From Daejeonella sp. (GTDB lineage Bacteria > Bacteroidota > Bacteroidia > Sphingobacteriales > Sphingobacteriaceae), in NCBI RefSeq assembly GCF_017495225.1, contig NZ_JAFEIG010000003.1:1-64000 (forward strand): a stretch of DNA of 64,000 nt, in the 5' to 3' direction. The translations under genes were made by a program, and so were the position numbers. The stretch's first letter is position 1, and each line of letters opens with the position of its first letter. The notes below the pieces were generated by a model, which saw only the letters and a program-made list of their open reading frames with translations, made no database searches and was not told where the DNA came from. Below, in pieces: positions 17,791 through 27,161 of the stretch.

Positions 17791-17826
17791 AGAAAAGCGG
17801 GATTATGTCTCGCTTTTCTTATTTTT
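17791..17826 (+). terminator. Terminator between the S24 regulator and bioF
   Basis: Arms AGAAAAGCGGGA (17791-17802) and TCTCGCTTTTCT (17808-17819), one G-T wobble, then TATTTTT. It should separate the regulator transcript from bioF. Confidence 0.8.
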
Positions 17827-17839
17827 AGCAAAAATACAA

Positions 17840-18964
17840 ATGAAAAGCATCCATAAATTCATGTCTGATAGTCTGGCGCTACGAAAGGAAAATAATTCGC
17901 TACGCACCCTAAAAGCAGAAAGCAGTTTACTGGATTTTTGTTCCAATGATTATCTCGGTTTTGCTCGCTCTAACAATTTAAAACTCCTTTTTGAAAGTGA
18001 ATTAAAAAAGCACCCCAATTATAACATGGGTTCTGGAGGCTCGCGTTTATTGGCTGGTAACTCAACATTTGCGGAAGAACTTGAACAAGAAATAGCTAAT
18101 TTTCATCATTCGGAAGCCGCTCTCCTATTTAATTCAGGTTATGATGCAAACATCGGAATCTTCTCTTCTATCACTCAACGAGGCGACACCATCATTACAG
18201 ATGAATATATTCATGCATCCATTATTGATGGAGTACGATTAAGTCACGCTACTCGATATGTTTTTAAGCATAATGATTTAGAGAGCTTAGAACAAAAATT
18301 AAAAGTATCCAAAGGCAAAATATTTATTGTGGTTGAAAGCATTTATTCGATGGATGGTGATCAAGCTCCATTAATAGATTTAAGCCATTTAGCAAAACAA
18401 TACGATGCTGCTTTAATTGTAGATGAGGCGCATGCGACAGGAGTGTTTGGAGAATTAGGAAGAGGCTTAGTATATGATTTAGGTCTCTGTGATCAGGTAT
18501 TTGCCAGAATCATCACATTTGGTAAAGCATTAGGAACACATGGTGCTGCTATTTTAGGTACTGAACAATTGAGGAGCTTTCTAATTAATTTTTCAAGATC
18601 ATTTATTTATACCACTGCGGCCTCTTTTTTAAGTCATTTAGCTATAAAATGCGCCTATCAACAACTAAAAAATTCTGATTATCAATCGCCGCTTAAAGAA
18701 CGTATAAAATGCTTTAGGGAGAGCATTAGCGCAGATATTAACTTATTAAATAGCCAATCTGCTATTCAAATTATTCTTATTCCTGGAAATAAAGAAGCGA
18801 GAGAAGCTGCACTCAATATCCAGAATGCAGGCTTTGATGTACGTGCTATTTTAAGTCCCACCGTTGCCCAAGGTACCGAGCGAATAAGAATATGCCTACA
18901 CAATCACAATTCAATAGCTGATATTCAGAGATTATCTCACAATTTAAATGACATTATTAAATAA
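17840..18964 (+). CDS. bioF: 8-amino-7-oxononanoate synthase
   Basis: A 374-residue PLP enzyme that condenses pimeloyl-ACP/CoA with L-alanine, the first step of biotin ring assembly. Visible features are SNDYLGFA (35-42), GSGGSRLLAGN (64-74), the PLP-binding DEAHATG (195-201) and the Schiff-base K229 in TFGKALGTHGAA. No lesion is seen. A decayed bioD begins within its stop codon (ATAA at 18961-18964), which points to an ancestral bioF-bioD operon with an ATGA overlap. BioA lies 31 kb away on the other strand. Confidence 0.93.
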   Translation: MKSIHKFMSDSLALRKENNSLRTLKAESSLLDFCSNDYLGFARSNNLKLLFESELKKHPNYNMGSGGSRLLAGNSTFAEELEQEIANFHHSEAALLFNSGYDANIGIFSSITQRGDTIITDEYIHASIIDGVRLSHATRYVFKHNDLESLEQKLKVSKGKIFIVVESIYSMDGDQAPLIDLSHLAKQYDAALIVDEAHATGVFGELGRGLVYDLGLCDQVFARIITFGKALGTHGAAILGTEQLRSFLINFSRSFIYTTAASFLSHLAIKCAYQQLKNSDYQSPLKERIKCFRESISADINLLNSQSAIQIILIPGNKEAREAALNIQNAGFDVRAILSPTVAQGTERIRICLHNHNSIADIQRLSHNLNDIIK

Positions 18965-19545
18965 AACCCATATTTATCAGTGCTATTGGAACAGAAATAG
19001 GTAAAACCATTGTGTCAGCGGTTTGGAATGAGAAATTAGAAGCAGAAATTGGAAACCCGTATAATCGGAAGGACTTGTCAATAGCGTTTCTATACTCATA
19101 GAACCCCCGATTTCAAACAAACGAACATTTATTCACCCTGAAGCTTATCGTTTAACCTAGCCCTTTACACCACACGAATCGACCGTATTAGAAGGAATTC
19201 ATATTGATTTAGATAAAATTAATTTACCAAAAAAAGATAATCAATTGATTATTGAGAGAGCTGGTGCAACTAATTAAAAGGAATAATCATAGAATCATTA
19301 AAAAATTTGATGCTGAGGTTGTTTTGGTCTCTAAAATTTATTTAGGGAGTATAAATCACACCTTGCTTTCGGTGGAATTATTAAAAAGCAGGAATATCCC
19401 TGTACGTAAATTGATATTTAGCGGGGAATGGAATTCGGAGGATATGATTAAGGCAAAATCCGAATTAGAAATATTGAGGGTGCCGTTTTTTGATGAGTTG
19501 AGTAAAGAAAGTATTCGAAAATTTGTTAGAAAATTTAATTTTTAA
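18961..19545 (+). pseudogene. bioD: Decayed dethiobiotin synthetase gene
   Basis: BioD (ATP-dependent ring closure of 7,8-diaminopelargonate) is recognisable across three frames. The P-loop ISAIGTEIGKT reads from 18961, but its start codon is ATA. WKPV appears at 19050 in another frame and is followed at once by TAA (19062). HPEAYRLT continues in that frame and ends at TAG (19155), where the family has Gln. IERAGATN then meets TAA (19272). After another frameshift KKFDAEVVLVSKIYLGSINH through GEWNSEDM to the end is intact from about 19300. At least two frameshifts, three stops and a lost start make a functional protein very unlikely. The open C-terminal stretch 19252-19545 is only a remnant. 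Confidence 0.93.
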
Positions 19546-19570
19546 AAGGGTTATATTTTTTTGAGTCCAA

Positions 19571-19607
19571 AAAAAAGGCTGAACATTTACAATGTTCAGC
19601 CTTTTTT
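19571..19607. terminator. Bidirectional terminator between bioD remnant and susD
   Basis: Perfect 12-bp arms AGGCTGAACATT (19576-19587) and AATGTTCAGCCT (19591-19602) around a 3-nt loop. A runs on the left and T runs on the right, so it can stop transcripts from both sides. Confidence 0.92.
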
Positions 19608-19621
19608 GCAAAAATTAAATT

Positions 19622-21022
19622 TTAATATTTGTCATTTTGGGTTATAATACCTCCAGAAGTTAAAACTTCTCTTTGAGGGATTGGCCATAAATTTCTAAAT
19701 GCTTCACTAATTCCTAAAAAGGCACCAGTTTTATTGTATCTTCTTAAATCAAACAATCTGTGACCTTCATGGGCAAGTTCAACTCTTCTTTCAGCTAAAA
19801 TAGCATCTAAAATTACATCCACAGAAGTTGATACCAAGGGACTTAAACCAGCTCTCTCTCTTACAACGTTCAAGTCAGCTAAACCACCAGCAATATCAGT
19901 ATCACTTGGACTTGGTTTTCTTAATCTTGCTTCTGCTCTAATTAAGTAAAGTTCGGCAGTTCTCAATAGAATAACATTATCATCACGAGTTGCAATTCTT
20001 GTTACTTTTCTAGTTTTAGCTAGTGGAGCAACAACTGAATAATTAATATCTTTTCTGATATCTCTCGCTTCATGTATATCTCTCAAACTTGTTGATGCGC
20101 TTATTTCGTTTCTTCCACCAAGAGTGGTAGTGTAATAAAAGAAAGATAAATCATTCTGATCTGCAGTATTAAATTCCAATTCAAAAATAGACTCAGAACT
20201 GTTTTTACCGCTCCACATTGTGCCATAATTAGCTGTGGAAACCATTGGATATCTTGCTGAACCTATTACACCTGTCGCTAAAGTTTCAGCTTCAGCAAAT
20301 TGACCTCTGTATAATTGTACACGAGCTTTTAATGCATTAGCAAAATCTTTACCAACTCGGTTAACAGTGCTTTGCTTGTTTGCAAAAGTACTTACACCAA
20401 TCGCGAAATCTAAATCAGCTAAAATTGCTGTAAATATCTCAGCTTCAGTACTTCTTTTGATTGCAGCAGCTTCTGTTAAAGATGAAGTTGGTGTTAATTT
20501 TAAAGAAACACCAACACCGTTTCCTTTGCCATAACCATCAACTGAACCACCCCAGTATCTTAACAAATCAAAATACATAAGTGCTCTCAAAGTTCTCAAT
20601 TCGGCAAGCGCACTTTCATTCACAAATCCTGATTCCTTGATGTTAGGTACAGCAGCAATGACAAGATTAGCAACATTTATAGTACTGTAAATACTATTGT
20701 ACATATTGGTGACTTCAGCATTATCAGTCAAAATGCTTTTATTTGCAATTTGAGCAAATGATGGAAAAGTTCCAACGTGAGAAATATTATCTGCACCTAA
20801 ATCCGCCATTACTTGATAGCGTAGTCCGTAATAATTTCCACTCTGCAAACCACTATAAACTGCATTAATACCTGCTCTAACATTATTTGCAGTATTGAAT
20901 GCGATAGATGCATCTAATGATGCTTGCGGCTTCTGATTCTCTAATTCCTTCTTACAAGAACCGAGTAAAACTCCTGATAATAAAATTATCAGAAATGATT
21001 TATTTTTAATTATTTGTTTCAT
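19622..21022 (-). CDS. SusD/RagB family outer-membrane nutrient-binding lipoprotein
   Basis: A 466-residue surface lipoprotein with a lipobox Cys in LLGSCKKE (residue 23). SusD features are visible: N-terminal TPR-like helices with FNTANNVRAGINAVYSGL, ALMYFDLLRYWGG in the middle and the C-terminal ERRVELAHEGHRLFDLRRY. It should cap the SusC barrel encoded 10 bp upstream and bind a polymer or oligomer at the cell surface. The ligand cannot be told: there is no adjacent glycoside hydrolase, peptidase or regulator. Length is normal, slightly short for the family. Confidence 0.93.
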   Translation of the reverse strand: MKQIIKNKSFLIILLSGVLLGSCKKELENQKPQASLDASIAFNTANNVRAGINAVYSGLQSGNYYGLRYQVMADLGADNISHVGTFPSFAQIANKSILTDNAEVTNMYNSIYSTINVANLVIAAVPNIKESGFVNESALAELRTLRALMYFDLLRYWGGSVDGYGKGNGVGVSLKLTPTSSLTEAAAIKRSTEAEIFTAILADLDFAIGVSTFANKQSTVNRVGKDFANALKARVQLYRGQFAEAETLATGVIGSARYPMVSTANYGTMWSGKNSSESIFELEFNTADQNDLSFFYYTTTLGGRNEISASTSLRDIHEARDIRKDINYSVVAPLAKTRKVTRIATRDDNVILLRTAELYLIRAEARLRKPSPSDTDIAGGLADLNVVRERAGLSPLVSTSVDVILDAILAERRVELAHEGHRLFDLRRYNKTGAFLGISEAFRNLWPIPQREVLTSGGIITQNDKY

Positions 21023-21032
21023 AATTCAAGTA

Positions 21033-24000
21033 TTAAAAAGTTAGGTTCAAACCAAAAGTATAAGTTTTAGCCTGAGGGAAGGTTAAGAAATCTGTACCTG
21101 GTGCTGTATTTGTATCACTAAAAGTACTTACTTCAGGATCTAAACCTGAGTATTTTGTAATGGTGAATAAGTTTTGGCCAGCCACATATAATTTAAAATT
21201 ACTAACTTTCAACTTTGATAAAACCTTAGGTGAGAAAGTATAACTTAAACTTATGTTCTTCATTCTTAAGAAATCACCACTCTCTAAAAATCTATCAGAG
21301 GTTCTTCTGTTATTATTAGGATCTGCGTAAACAGCTCTTGGCATTGTTGTGCTTGGATTGGTAGGTGTCCATCTTTCTAAAACAGCAGTAGTTTGTCCAA
21401 AAATACTATTCATACCTTCAGAAAATGCCCTAGTATTATTATAGATTTGGTTACCACCTGAAAACTGAACAAATGCTGATAAATCAAAGTTCTTATATCT
21501 GAAATTGTTGGTAAATCCACCGAAATAAGTAGGCATACCATTACCGATAATTTCTTGATCATCAGCAGTTATTCTACCATCACCATTTAAATCTTTAAAT
21601 CTTTGATCACCAGGTGCAGTTGACGTTAATGCACTAGCGGTTTTTGTATGAATTGGAGCTGCAGCAATCTCAGCAGCATTTTGGAAAATTCCATCTGTTC
21701 TATAACCTCTAAAATCACCCAAAGAACCCCCTGGAGCAACCCATGAAGCAAAACCAGCAGCAAAAGGATTACCAGAAATCTCTAAAACTTTATTCTTATT
21801 GAAACTTAAATTCAGATTAGATGTCCAAGAAAAGTCTTTTTTATCAAAAATTACACCAGTCAACCCAAATTCTAAACCTTTGTTTTCCAATTTACCAATA
21901 TTAGATTGGATAGTTAAAAATCCTGAAGAACCTACCAATGGCTGACCTAATAATAAATCTTCAGTCTTCTTTTGATAAGCATCAAATGTAAAAGTCAATC
22001 TATTTTTGAACATTCCTAAATCTAATCCTAAGTCAATAGAGCTAGTATTTTCCCAGCTTAAAATAGTATTACCTAATTGTGAAGGAGATAAACCAGACTG
22101 TTGCAAGTAGTTTGCACCACCACCAACTAATTGAAGTGAAGTGAAGTTACCAATTTCCTGATTACCAACTATACCATAACTACCTCTTAATTTTAAGTTA
22201 CTAATTGAGCTTACATTCTTTAAGAAAGACTCTTCAGATATATTCCAAGCAGCAGAAACTGCAGGGAAAGTTCCGTATCTCTTATCAGCACCAAATCTTG
22301 ATGAACCATCCACACGAACAGAACCCTGAATTACATACTTATTATCGAATGAATAGTTTGCTCTTGCTACATAAGATTCTAAAGCATAAGAGCTACCACC
22401 CGAAGCAGTAGTTACTCTTACGGCACCAGAAGATAATCTAGTGAAATCATTTGTAGGGAATCCTGTTGCAGATGCTAATAGGTTTTCATAATTAGATTCT
22501 TGATATGAAAATACACCTGTTAAATTCAAAACATGCTTATCTGCAAATGTTTTATTGAAATTTAAAATATTTTCAGTAACATAATTAACTTCCTGATTTT
22601 GACCTTCAGAACCAGAACCAGCAGATGCAGCACCTGTATTGGTAGTAGTTGGATTGTAATTTCTATCTTTTGTTGTCAGGTAATCCAAAGATAACTGAGA
22701 TTTAAATGTCAATGATGGCAGAATTTGATACTCTGCCGATCCTGAAGTAAGCAATCTATTACTTGTATTCAAGAAAATTCTTTCAACAGCTGATGCCACT
22801 GGGTTATCAACAGAAGAAATTGGATCCTTACCGTATGTACCATTAGCATTATAAACAGGTACATGAGAACCTAATAAAATAGATGCACTTACTACACCAT
22901 TAATATTGTTATCATTATTAATTCTGTTTGAAACTGAACTATTAAAACCAGCACTTAAAGATAATTTTAGTTTTTCAGTAGCTTGATTATCTAAATTCAC
23001 ACGACCACTCCATCTTTTGAAACCTGAAGCGATTACTATACCTTGTTGATCAAAATAAGATCCAGAAACAGAGAATTTAGTTTTGTCATTACCACCTCTA
23101 GCAGAAAGATCGTAGTTTTTAATGTCAGCAGATCTAAATATTTCATTTTGCCAATCAGTATTAGCATAAGTCTTAGGATCAGCACTTAGACCTGTAAGCC
23201 AATTATAGTTAGTTCCAGCACCATATCTATTAGCAACAGATTCATTCAATAATTCAATGTATTGCTGTCCAGAAACTAGCGGAAGTAATTTGTTAACTTG
23301 CTGAGTTCCGAAGTAAGAATTGAAACTTATTTTTGTAGTTTGGTTAACTCCTCTTTTTGTATTAACAATTACAACACCATTAGCTGCTCTTGAACCATAA
23401 ATAGCACTTGCTGCCGCATCTTTTAAAACTTCAATCGACTCAATTTCACTCGGGTTGATATCAGATAAAGCATTTGACAACTGACCACCAGCCGCAACCT
23501 GAGTATATGAACCTGTAGAAATAGGCACACCATCTACTACATAAAGCGGTTGACTACTTGCGCCAATTGAAGATGTACCTCTGATTCGAATTGAGATACC
23601 TCCTCCTGGAGTACCTGATGATTGAGTAACCTGAACACCCGCAGCTCTACCTTGAAGAGCTTGCTCCGGACTTAAAATTGGAGTATTTGCTATATCAGCA
23701 GCTTTAACAGATGACTGTGCACCGGTAAAATCAGCTCTTCTTTGTGTACCGTAACCAGTAACAACAATCTCAGATAACTGCTTAGCATCTGTAACCAAAG
23801 CAATATTGATTGCAACCTTATTGCCAATTGTTACATTTTGAGACAGGAAACCAATGTAAGTAAACTCCAAACTCTTAACCGATGAAGTTACACTAATTGA
23901 ATAGTTACCACTTACGTCTGTTTGAGTAGCAGCACTAGAACCAGTTGCTTTAATAGAAACTCCAGGCAATGGCAAACCATCTTCCTTAGATGTTACCTTA

Positions 24001-24083
24001 CCTGTGATTCTTCTGTCTTGTGCAAATGCGGCACCAGCCAACATTATACACACAAAGAACATACTTAGTAATTTTTGTTTCAT
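21033..24083 (-). CDS. SusC/RagA family TonB-linked outer-membrane transporter
   Basis: A 1016-residue TonB-dependent barrel. After the signal peptide (1-21) comes a CarboxypepD_reg-like domain (about 24-100; ITGKVTSKEDGLPLPGVSIK). Next are the TonB-box-like SEIVVTGYGTQ, the plug domain with LQGRAAGVQVTQSSGTPGGG, IRGTSSIG and YVVDGVPI, and the barrel ending in FGLNLTF. It has no N-terminal STN domain, so it is probably not coupled to an anti-sigma/ECF system, and no such genes are near. Forms an operon with susD (10-bp spacing). It imports an unidentified oligosaccharide or peptide. Confidence 0.95.
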   Translation of the reverse strand: MKQKLLSMFFVCIMLAGAAFAQDRRITGKVTSKEDGLPLPGVSIKATGSSAATQTDVSGNYSISVTSSVKSLEFTYIGFLSQNVTIGNKVAINIALVTDAKQLSEIVVTGYGTQRRADFTGAQSSVKAADIANTPILSPEQALQGRAAGVQVTQSSGTPGGGISIRIRGTSSIGASSQPLYVVDGVPISTGSYTQVAAGGQLSNALSDINPSEIESIEVLKDAAASAIYGSRAANGVVIVNTKRGVNQTTKISFNSYFGTQQVNKLLPLVSGQQYIELLNESVANRYGAGTNYNWLTGLSADPKTYANTDWQNEIFRSADIKNYDLSARGGNDKTKFSVSGSYFDQQGIVIASGFKRWSGRVNLDNQATEKLKLSLSAGFNSSVSNRINNDNNINGVVSASILLGSHVPVYNANGTYGKDPISSVDNPVASAVERIFLNTSNRLLTSGSAEYQILPSLTFKSQLSLDYLTTKDRNYNPTTTNTGAASAGSGSEGQNQEVNYVTENILNFNKTFADKHVLNLTGVFSYQESNYENLLASATGFPTNDFTRLSSGAVRVTTASGGSSYALESYVARANYSFDNKYVIQGSVRVDGSSRFGADKRYGTFPAVSAAWNISEESFLKNVSSISNLKLRGSYGIVGNQEIGNFTSLQLVGGGANYLQQSGLSPSQLGNTILSWENTSSIDLGLDLGMFKNRLTFTFDAYQKKTEDLLLGQPLVGSSGFLTIQSNIGKLENKGLEFGLTGVIFDKKDFSWTSNLNLSFNKNKVLEISGNPFAAGFASWVAPGGSLGDFRGYRTDGIFQNAAEIAAAPIHTKTASALTSTAPGDQRFKDLNGDGRITADDQEIIGNGMPTYFGGFTNNFRYKNFDLSAFVQFSGGNQIYNNTRAFSEGMNSIFGQTTAVLERWTPTNPSTTMPRAVYADPNNNRRTSDRFLESGDFLRMKNISLSYTFSPKVLSKLKVSNFKLYVAGQNLFTITKYSGLDPEVSTFSDTNTAPGTDFLTFPQAKTYTFGLNLTF

Positions 24084-24422
24084 TTGATATGTATTTAGTT
24101 TATTAAATAGTTACAAAACCCTTTTAAACAAGTTTCAATAACAATATTAACGGTTTAAACTAACATTATTGTAGTTGGTTTGCAAGAATAATGTAACTAA
24201 CTTGTTATAATTAGTGGTTAACTATATTCTTTTGCCAGTCTATAGGGTAAAAAAAGACTGTAGAATGCAGAAATTGACTACTAAACTAATTACGTATAAC
24301 AATAAATTATTAATGCTAATTTAAAATCAAAGGACTCAAAATTTACAAAACCATGAAAATAATGAGACTAGAAGATTTAAAATCATTCCTACCTTTATTT
24401 ATTATTAAGCAATCATAAAAAC
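24084..24422. other. Divergent upstream region of susC and the hydroxyacyl-CoA dehydrogenase gene
   Basis: A 339-bp gap without a convincing gene. On the susC side there are two nested inverted repeats: AACAAGTT (24127-24134) with AACTTGTT (24199-24206), and inside it ACATTATT (24163-24170) with AATAATGT (24187-24194). They would lie in the susC leader or promoter. No clear TAnnTTTG box is seen for either gene. Confidence 0.4.
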
Positions 24423-25313
24423 ATGAAACAAATCTCAATTATAGGCTCCGGAACCATGGGTAATGGTATTGCTCATGCCTTTGCAATCTCAGGATTTCAA
24501 GTCAATTTAATTGATATTTCAGTCCCAAGCCTCGAAAAAGGAATGGATGCAATTCGCAAAAATTTAGATAGACAAGTCGCAAAAGCACTAATTACCGAAG
24601 ATATCAAAGCTTTAGCTCTTAAAAACATACAAACCTTCACGGATACTAAATCTGGAATTGAAAATTCAGATCTTGTTATTGAAGCAGCAACTGAAAACTT
24701 ATCCATTAAGCTCGAAATTTTTAAAAACTTAGACCAATATTGTAAAAAGGAAGCCATTTTAGCTTCAAATACTTCTTCTATATCTATTGGGAAAATTGCA
24801 TCGGTAACAAATCGTGCTGATAAAGTTATAGGAATGCACTTCATGAATCCCGTTCCTGTGATGAAATTAGTGGAAGTTATTCGTGGATATTCAACTTCTG
24901 ATGAGGTTACTCAAACAATCATGAACCTTGCCACTAAACTCAATAAAATTCCAGTTGAGGTAAATGATTACCCCGGATTTGTAGCTAACCGCATTCTCAT
25001 GCCCATGATTAATGAAGCTATTTATTCCTTATATGAAGGTGTTGCGGGTGTCAATGAAATAGATACAGTCATGAAACTTGGTATGGCTCACCCAATGGGT
25101 CCGCTACAATTAGCCGACTTTATAGGCTTAGACGTTTGCCTAGCAATTATGAATGTATTACATCAAGGTTTCGGAAATCCTAAATATGCACCCTGCCCTC
25201 TCCTAGTGAATATGGTTACTGCTGGTAATTTAGGTGTAAAATCTGGCTTAGGCTTTTACGATTATAGCAATGGTATTAAAGACCCTTCTATCGCAAAGAA
25301 ATTTATTAAATAA
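24423..25313 (+). CDS. 3-hydroxyacyl-CoA (3-hydroxybutyryl-CoA) dehydrogenase
   Basis: A 296-residue cytosolic NAD-dependent dehydrogenase. The Rossmann motif GSGTMGNGIAHAFA is at residues 8-21. The catalytic His lies in GMHFMNPVPVMKLVEVI, and the C-terminal domain has NDYPGFVANRILMPMINEAI and MAHPMGPLQLADFIGLD. Single-domain, short form without a hydratase fusion, like Hbd/PaaH. It interconverts 3-hydroxybutyryl-CoA and acetoacetyl-CoA or acts on related short chains. Monocistronic: divergent from susC and convergent with argS. An enoyl-CoA hydratase gene at 39912 could act in the same route but is not linked. Confidence 0.92.
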   Translation: MKQISIIGSGTMGNGIAHAFAISGFQVNLIDISVPSLEKGMDAIRKNLDRQVAKALITEDIKALALKNIQTFTDTKSGIENSDLVIEAATENLSIKLEIFKNLDQYCKKEAILASNTSSISIGKIASVTNRADKVIGMHFMNPVPVMKLVEVIRGYSTSDEVTQTIMNLATKLNKIPVEVNDYPGFVANRILMPMINEAIYSLYEGVAGVNEIDTVMKLGMAHPMGPLQLADFIGLDVCLAIMNVLHQGFGNPKYAPCPLLVNMVTAGNLGVKSGLGFYDYSNGIKDPSIAKKFIK

Positions 25314-25338
25314 AAAAGGCGCATTAAAAAGACGCCTT
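25312..25338 (-). terminator. Terminator of the argS transcript
   Basis: Arms AAGGCG (25316-25321) and CGCCTT (25333-25338). On the minus strand the hairpin is followed by TTTTTTA. It lies 20 bp past the argS stop. The stem is short (6 bp). Confidence 0.6.
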
Positions 25339-25357
25339 GAATTATAACATTCGTTTA

Positions 25358-27136
25358 TTACATTCTTGATGGGACGCTAATCCCAAGTAATTTCATTGCT
25401 TTGTTAATAGTTTTAGCAGTTGCAGCAGCAAGATCAAGTCTGAAATTTCGAACTTGTGGGTCTTCTGCCTTCAAAATGCTTTCTTCATGATAAAACTTAT
25501 TGAAAAGTTTGGCGAGTTCAAAAACATAGTTTGCAATGTGCGCGGGACTATATTCTCTTGCTGCTGAGCTAATTACATCTGGGTATTTAGCTAAGTTGAC
25601 AATCAAATCCTTTTCAAGTATTGTTAATACATTGCTATAGTTATCAGAAATTTTATTTTTATAATCGGCCTTTGCTAAAACCGAACAAATTCTGGCATGG
25701 GTATATTGAATAAAAGGCCCTGTATGACCTTGAAAATCAATTGATTCATTCGGATCAAATAAAAGGCGTTTTTTAGGCTCAACTTTCAACAAAAAGAATT
25801 TCAATGCCCCTAAACCAATCATATTATAAAGGTCTTTCTTCTCTTCTTCTGTAAAACCATCCACCTTACCTAGCTCTTCGGTTCTTTCCTGAGCAGTTTG
25901 AATCATGTCGTCCATTAATTCATCAGCATCAACAACTGTTCCTTCACGGGATTTCATTTTACCAGATGGCAAATCAACCATCCCATAAGAAAGATGAAAT
26001 AGACCATTAGCCCACGATTTTCCAAGCTTTTGAAGAATTAGAAATAGAACTTTAAAATGATAATCTTGCTCATTTCCAACCACATAAATCGACTTATCCA
26101 TTTTAAAGTCATCATATTTCAATTGAGCAGTTCCTAAATCCTGAGTGATGTAAACGGAAGTCCCATCAGCACGTAAAACCAATTTCTGATCTAAACCATC
26201 ATCCGTTAAATCTATCCAAACAGAACCGTCATCTTTTTTGAAAAAAACACCTTTATCTAGGCCTTCCTGAATAGTATCTTTACCTAAAAGATAGGTATCT
26301 GATTCATAATAATACTTTTTAAAATCAACACCAAGCTTTTTATAGGTTACGTCAAAACCTGCATATACCCAAGAATTCATCATTTTCCAAAGGTCAATTA
26401 CTTCTTGGTCGGCCGACTCCCATTTCAAGAGCATTTCTTGAGCTTCCTTAATAACAGGGGCATTCTTTTTTGCTTCATCCTCAGTCTGCCCCTCACTAAT
26501 CAAGGTTTCAATCTGTTTTTTATATTCTTTATCAAAAATCACATAATACTTCCCAACCAAGTGATCACCTTTTAAACCACTACTTTCTGGTGTTTCTCCA
26601 TTACCAAATAATTTCCAAGCGAGCATCGATTTACAGATGTGTATCCCACGATCATTAACCAAATTAGCCTTTATAACTTCATAACCATTGGCTGAAAGGA
26701 TTTCTGCAACTGAAAAACCGAGTAAATTATTGCGAACATGACCCAAATGAAGTGGTTTATTGGTATTTGGCGAAGAATACTCAACCATTACTTTTTGTCC
26801 GTTGGATGGAAATTGTCCAAATGACTGACCATGAACGCTAGTTAACAATTCATCAACCCAATAAGAGTCGGCAATTGACAAATTCAAAAAGCCTTTAATT
26901 ACATTAAAATCAGCAACTTCCTTAAGGTTCTCTTTAAGATATTCCCCTATTTCGGCCCCAGTTTGTTCTGGAGTTTTTTTAGAAAAACGTGTAAATGGAA
27001 AAGTTACAGCTGTAACTTGTCCTTCAAACTCTTTTCGAGTTTCTTGAATCACTATACTATCTAATTGTATATCAGTCGCATAAAGCGATAAAACCGCCTT
27101 TTGTATGTGTTGAACGATGGTATTTTCTATTGTCAT
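25358..27136 (-). CDS. argS: Arginyl-tRNA synthetase
   Basis: A 592-residue class I synthetase. Features: N-terminal Arg_S additional domain, the HIGH-type motif HLGHVRNN in PNTNKPLHLGHVRN (about residue 133), the catalytic core, a KMSKS-equivalent GKMKSREG and a DALR anticodon-binding domain at the C-terminus (AREYSPAHIANYVFELAKLF). Full length. It is followed in the same orientation as the arginase gene, 25 bp downstream of it, suggesting co-transcription in an arginine-related cluster. Confidence 0.96.
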   Translation of the reverse strand: MTIENTIVQHIQKAVLSLYATDIQLDSIVIQETRKEFEGQVTAVTFPFTRFSKKTPEQTGAEIGEYLKENLKEVADFNVIKGFLNLSIADSYWVDELLTSVHGQSFGQFPSNGQKVMVEYSSPNTNKPLHLGHVRNNLLGFSVAEILSANGYEVIKANLVNDRGIHICKSMLAWKLFGNGETPESSGLKGDHLVGKYYVIFDKEYKKQIETLISEGQTEDEAKKNAPVIKEAQEMLLKWESADQEVIDLWKMMNSWVYAGFDVTYKKLGVDFKKYYYESDTYLLGKDTIQEGLDKGVFFKKDDGSVWIDLTDDGLDQKLVLRADGTSVYITQDLGTAQLKYDDFKMDKSIYVVGNEQDYHFKVLFLILQKLGKSWANGLFHLSYGMVDLPSGKMKSREGTVVDADELMDDMIQTAQERTEELGKVDGFTEEEKKDLYNMIGLGALKFFLLKVEPKKRLLFDPNESIDFQGHTGPFIQYTHARICSVLAKADYKNKISDNYSNVLTILEKDLIVNLAKYPDVISSAAREYSPAHIANYVFELAKLFNKFYHEESILKAEDPQVRNFRLDLAAATAKTINKAMKLLGISVPSRM

Positions 27137-27161
27137 TTCTATTGGCCTTTGGCCTGTAAAT

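Noticed and set aside
19252..19545. A 97-codon frame that could be annotated as a hypothetical gene
   Set aside because: It is the in-frame C-terminal piece of the decayed bioD; its first residues come from a different frame of the ancestral gene and its start is a TTG with no support.
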